A stretch of DNA of 7,741 nt, from positions 1 to 7,741 of the forward strand of contig JAJZVE010000205.1 of NCBI GenBank assembly GCA_021845835.1. Reading direction: 5' to 3'. This DNA is from Pseudomonadota bacterium (GTDB lineage: Bacteria > Pseudomonadota > Alphaproteobacteria > Acetobacterales > Acetobacteraceae). The notes beneath the pieces were generated by a model. The model did no database searches and had not been told where the DNA came from. It worked only from the letters and a program-made list of their open reading frames with translations. This document shows, piece by piece, positions 6,785-7,741 of this stretch (its first letter is position 1; every line of letters begins with the position of its first letter). The position numbers and the translations under genes were made by a program.

Positions 6785-7518
6785 TCGCGGCCCCGCTGCT
6801 CAGCGTCGAAAACGTGACGCACCGGTTCGCCGGGGTCACGGCCAACGACCGCGTGTCGCTGGCGATGGAGCAGGGCGAGATCCTCGGCCTCATCGGTCCG
6901 AACGGTGCCGGCAAGACCACGCTGTTCAACATCATCGCCGGTGCGATCCGGCCGACCGAAGGCCGCGTCCGCTTTGGCGGCGAGGACATCACGGCGTGCG
7001 GTCCGGCGGAATGCTGTGTGCGCGGCATCGCCAGGACCTTCCAGATCGTCAGGAACTTCGAGGCGATGACCGTCACCGGGAACCTGATGGTTGCGGCGTT
7101 CTGCCGGACCAACCGGGAGAAGGTGGCGCGGCGCGTGGCCGAGGAGGTGCTGGAGCGCGTCGGCCTGGGCGACCGGCGCGCGGCCCTGGCGTCGCAGTTG
7201 ACCCCGCCGGAGAAGCGTCGGCTTGAGGTGGCACGGGCGCTGGCGACACGGCCGAAGCTGCTGCTGCTGGACGAGGTGCTGGCGGGGCTGACGCCCGCCG
7301 AGGCGCAGTCCGGGGTCGGCCTGATCCGGCAGATCCGCAGCGAAGGAATTTCGGTCCTGATGGTGGAGCATGTGATGGAGGTGCTGATGCCCCTCGTGGA
7401 CCGGGTGGTGGTGCTCAACCTGGGGCGGGTGCTGACCGCGGGCCGGCCGCAGGACATCGTGCGGAATCCCGACGTCATCGCCGCCTACCTGGGAGAGAAG
7501 TTCCGTGCTCGAGGTTAG
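6781..7518 (+). CDS. livG: LivG-like ATP-binding subunit of the ABC importer
   Basis: One of two ATPases powering import; 245 residues, slightly short but normal for LivG. Visible motifs: Walker A GPNGAGKTT at 39-47, Q-loop Q88 (ARTFQIVRNFEAMTV), Walker B LLLLDE at 160-165, D-loop AGLTPAE at 168-174, H-loop H197 (VEHVM), and the LivG-type C-terminal ending with VIAAYLGEKF. The usual LSGGQ signature is replaced by LTPPEKRRLEVARALA (from 140); related LivG-like proteins also have altered forms here. The start is GTG 6781, not an upstream ATG: the frame stays open far back into the LivM gene, but homology begins at LLSVENVTHRF, GGAG lies 8 bases before the GTG, and the GTG overlaps the previous stop by 4 bases. 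Confidence 0.93.
   Translation: MIAAPLLSVENVTHRFAGVTANDRVSLAMEQGEILGLIGPNGAGKTTLFNIIAGAIRPTEGRVRFGGEDITACGPAECCVRGIARTFQIVRNFEAMTVTGNLMVAAFCRTNREKVARRVAEEVLERVGLGDRRAALASQLTPPEKRRLEVARALATRPKLLLLDEVLAGLTPAEAQSGVGLIRQIRSEGISVLMVEHVMEVLMPLVDRVVVLNLGRVLTAGRPQDIVRNPDVIAAYLGEKFRARG
7491..7497 (+). promoter_or_regulatory. Ribosome-binding site for the LivF-like GTG start
   Basis: GGGAGAG lies inside the last codons of the LivG-like gene, 7 bases before GTG 7505. It supports a GTG start for the last gene and the 14-base overlap between the two ATPase genes. Confidence 0.6.
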
Positions 7519-7741
7519 CAACCTCTCCACCTCCTACGGCGGGCTGATCGCGCTGCAAGGCGTATCGCTGCGCATCGACGCGGGCGAGGTGGTCGCCGTC
7601 CTCGGGGTGAACGGGGCCGGCAAGAGCACGCTGCTGAAGACGATCGCCGGCTTTCATCCCGCGGAGAGCGGCACGATCGACTATGATGGCACGCCGCTCC
7701 ACCGGATGCCCGCACACGCGGTCGCGCGCCACGGCATCGCC
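7505..7741 (+). CDS. livF: LivF-like ATP-binding subunit of the ABC importer, 3'-truncated by window edge
   Basis: Second ATPase of the importer; only the first 79 residues are in the window. LEVSNLSTSYGGLIALQGVSL at the N-terminus and Walker A GVNGAGKST at 34-42 identify an ABC nucleotide-binding domain, and gene order plus the LivF-style opening identify the subunit. The GTG start at 7505 overlaps the LivG-like gene by 14 bases and is preceded by a good Shine-Dalgarno GGGAGAG (7491-7497), 7 bases upstream. No ATG near this point begins the domain properly. The signature and Walker B motifs lie beyond the window, so integrity cannot be judged. Confidence 0.92.
   Translation, partial: MLEVSNLSTSYGGLIALQGVSLRIDAGEVVAVLGVNGAGKSTLLKTIAGFHPAESGTIDYDGTPLHRMPAHAVARHGIA

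Overview
The window is a single, tightly packed, + strand catabolic and uptake locus from a high-GC bacterium. G/C-rich codon third positions, the gene content and the family resemblances suggest an alphaproteobacterium of the Rhizobiales or Rhodospirillales/Acetobacteraceae type. This placement is inferred from composition and family memory, not from a marker gene. Both ends cut through genes: the first lacks its N-terminus and the last lacks most of its C-terminus. No gene-free stretch exceeds 300 bases; the largest gap is about 140 bases (3447-3589). I see no RNA gene, insertion sequence, CRISPR array or attachment site.

Layout. (1) 1-1302 is a cyclic-amidase type amidohydrolase (allantoinase / hydantoinase / dihydropyrimidinase superfamily). 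(2) 1299-2588 overlaps it by 4 bases and is an M20-family N-carbamoyl amidohydrolase (allantoate amidohydrolase / N-carbamoyl-L-amino-acid hydrolase family). (3) 2566-2625 holds a likely promoter and a three-half-site IclR-type operator that runs into the start codon of (4) an IclR-family regulator (2619-3446). (5) After a GC-rich leader with two small hairpins comes a complete five-part branched-chain-amino-acid-type (Liv/HAAT) ABC importer: a secreted binding protein (3590-4840), permeases LivH-like (4898-5770) and LivM-like (5783-6784), and ATPases LivG-like (6781-7518) and LivF-like (7505 to the window end).

Working model. A small ureide or cyclic amide is captured in the periplasm, imported by the Liv-type transporter, ring-opened by the amidohydrolase to an N-carbamoyl (ureido) acid, and then decarbamoylated by the M20 enzyme, releasing ammonia and CO2. 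The IclR protein senses the substrate or a product and probably controls its own promoter and the transporter genes behind it. Allantoin, hydantoins and dihydropyrimidines are all compatible; the sequence alone does not choose between them. Most notable are the amidohydrolase's metal site, where the first His of the usual HxH motif is Gln, the operator overlapping the regulator's start codon, and a degenerate ABC signature motif in the LivG-like ATPase.
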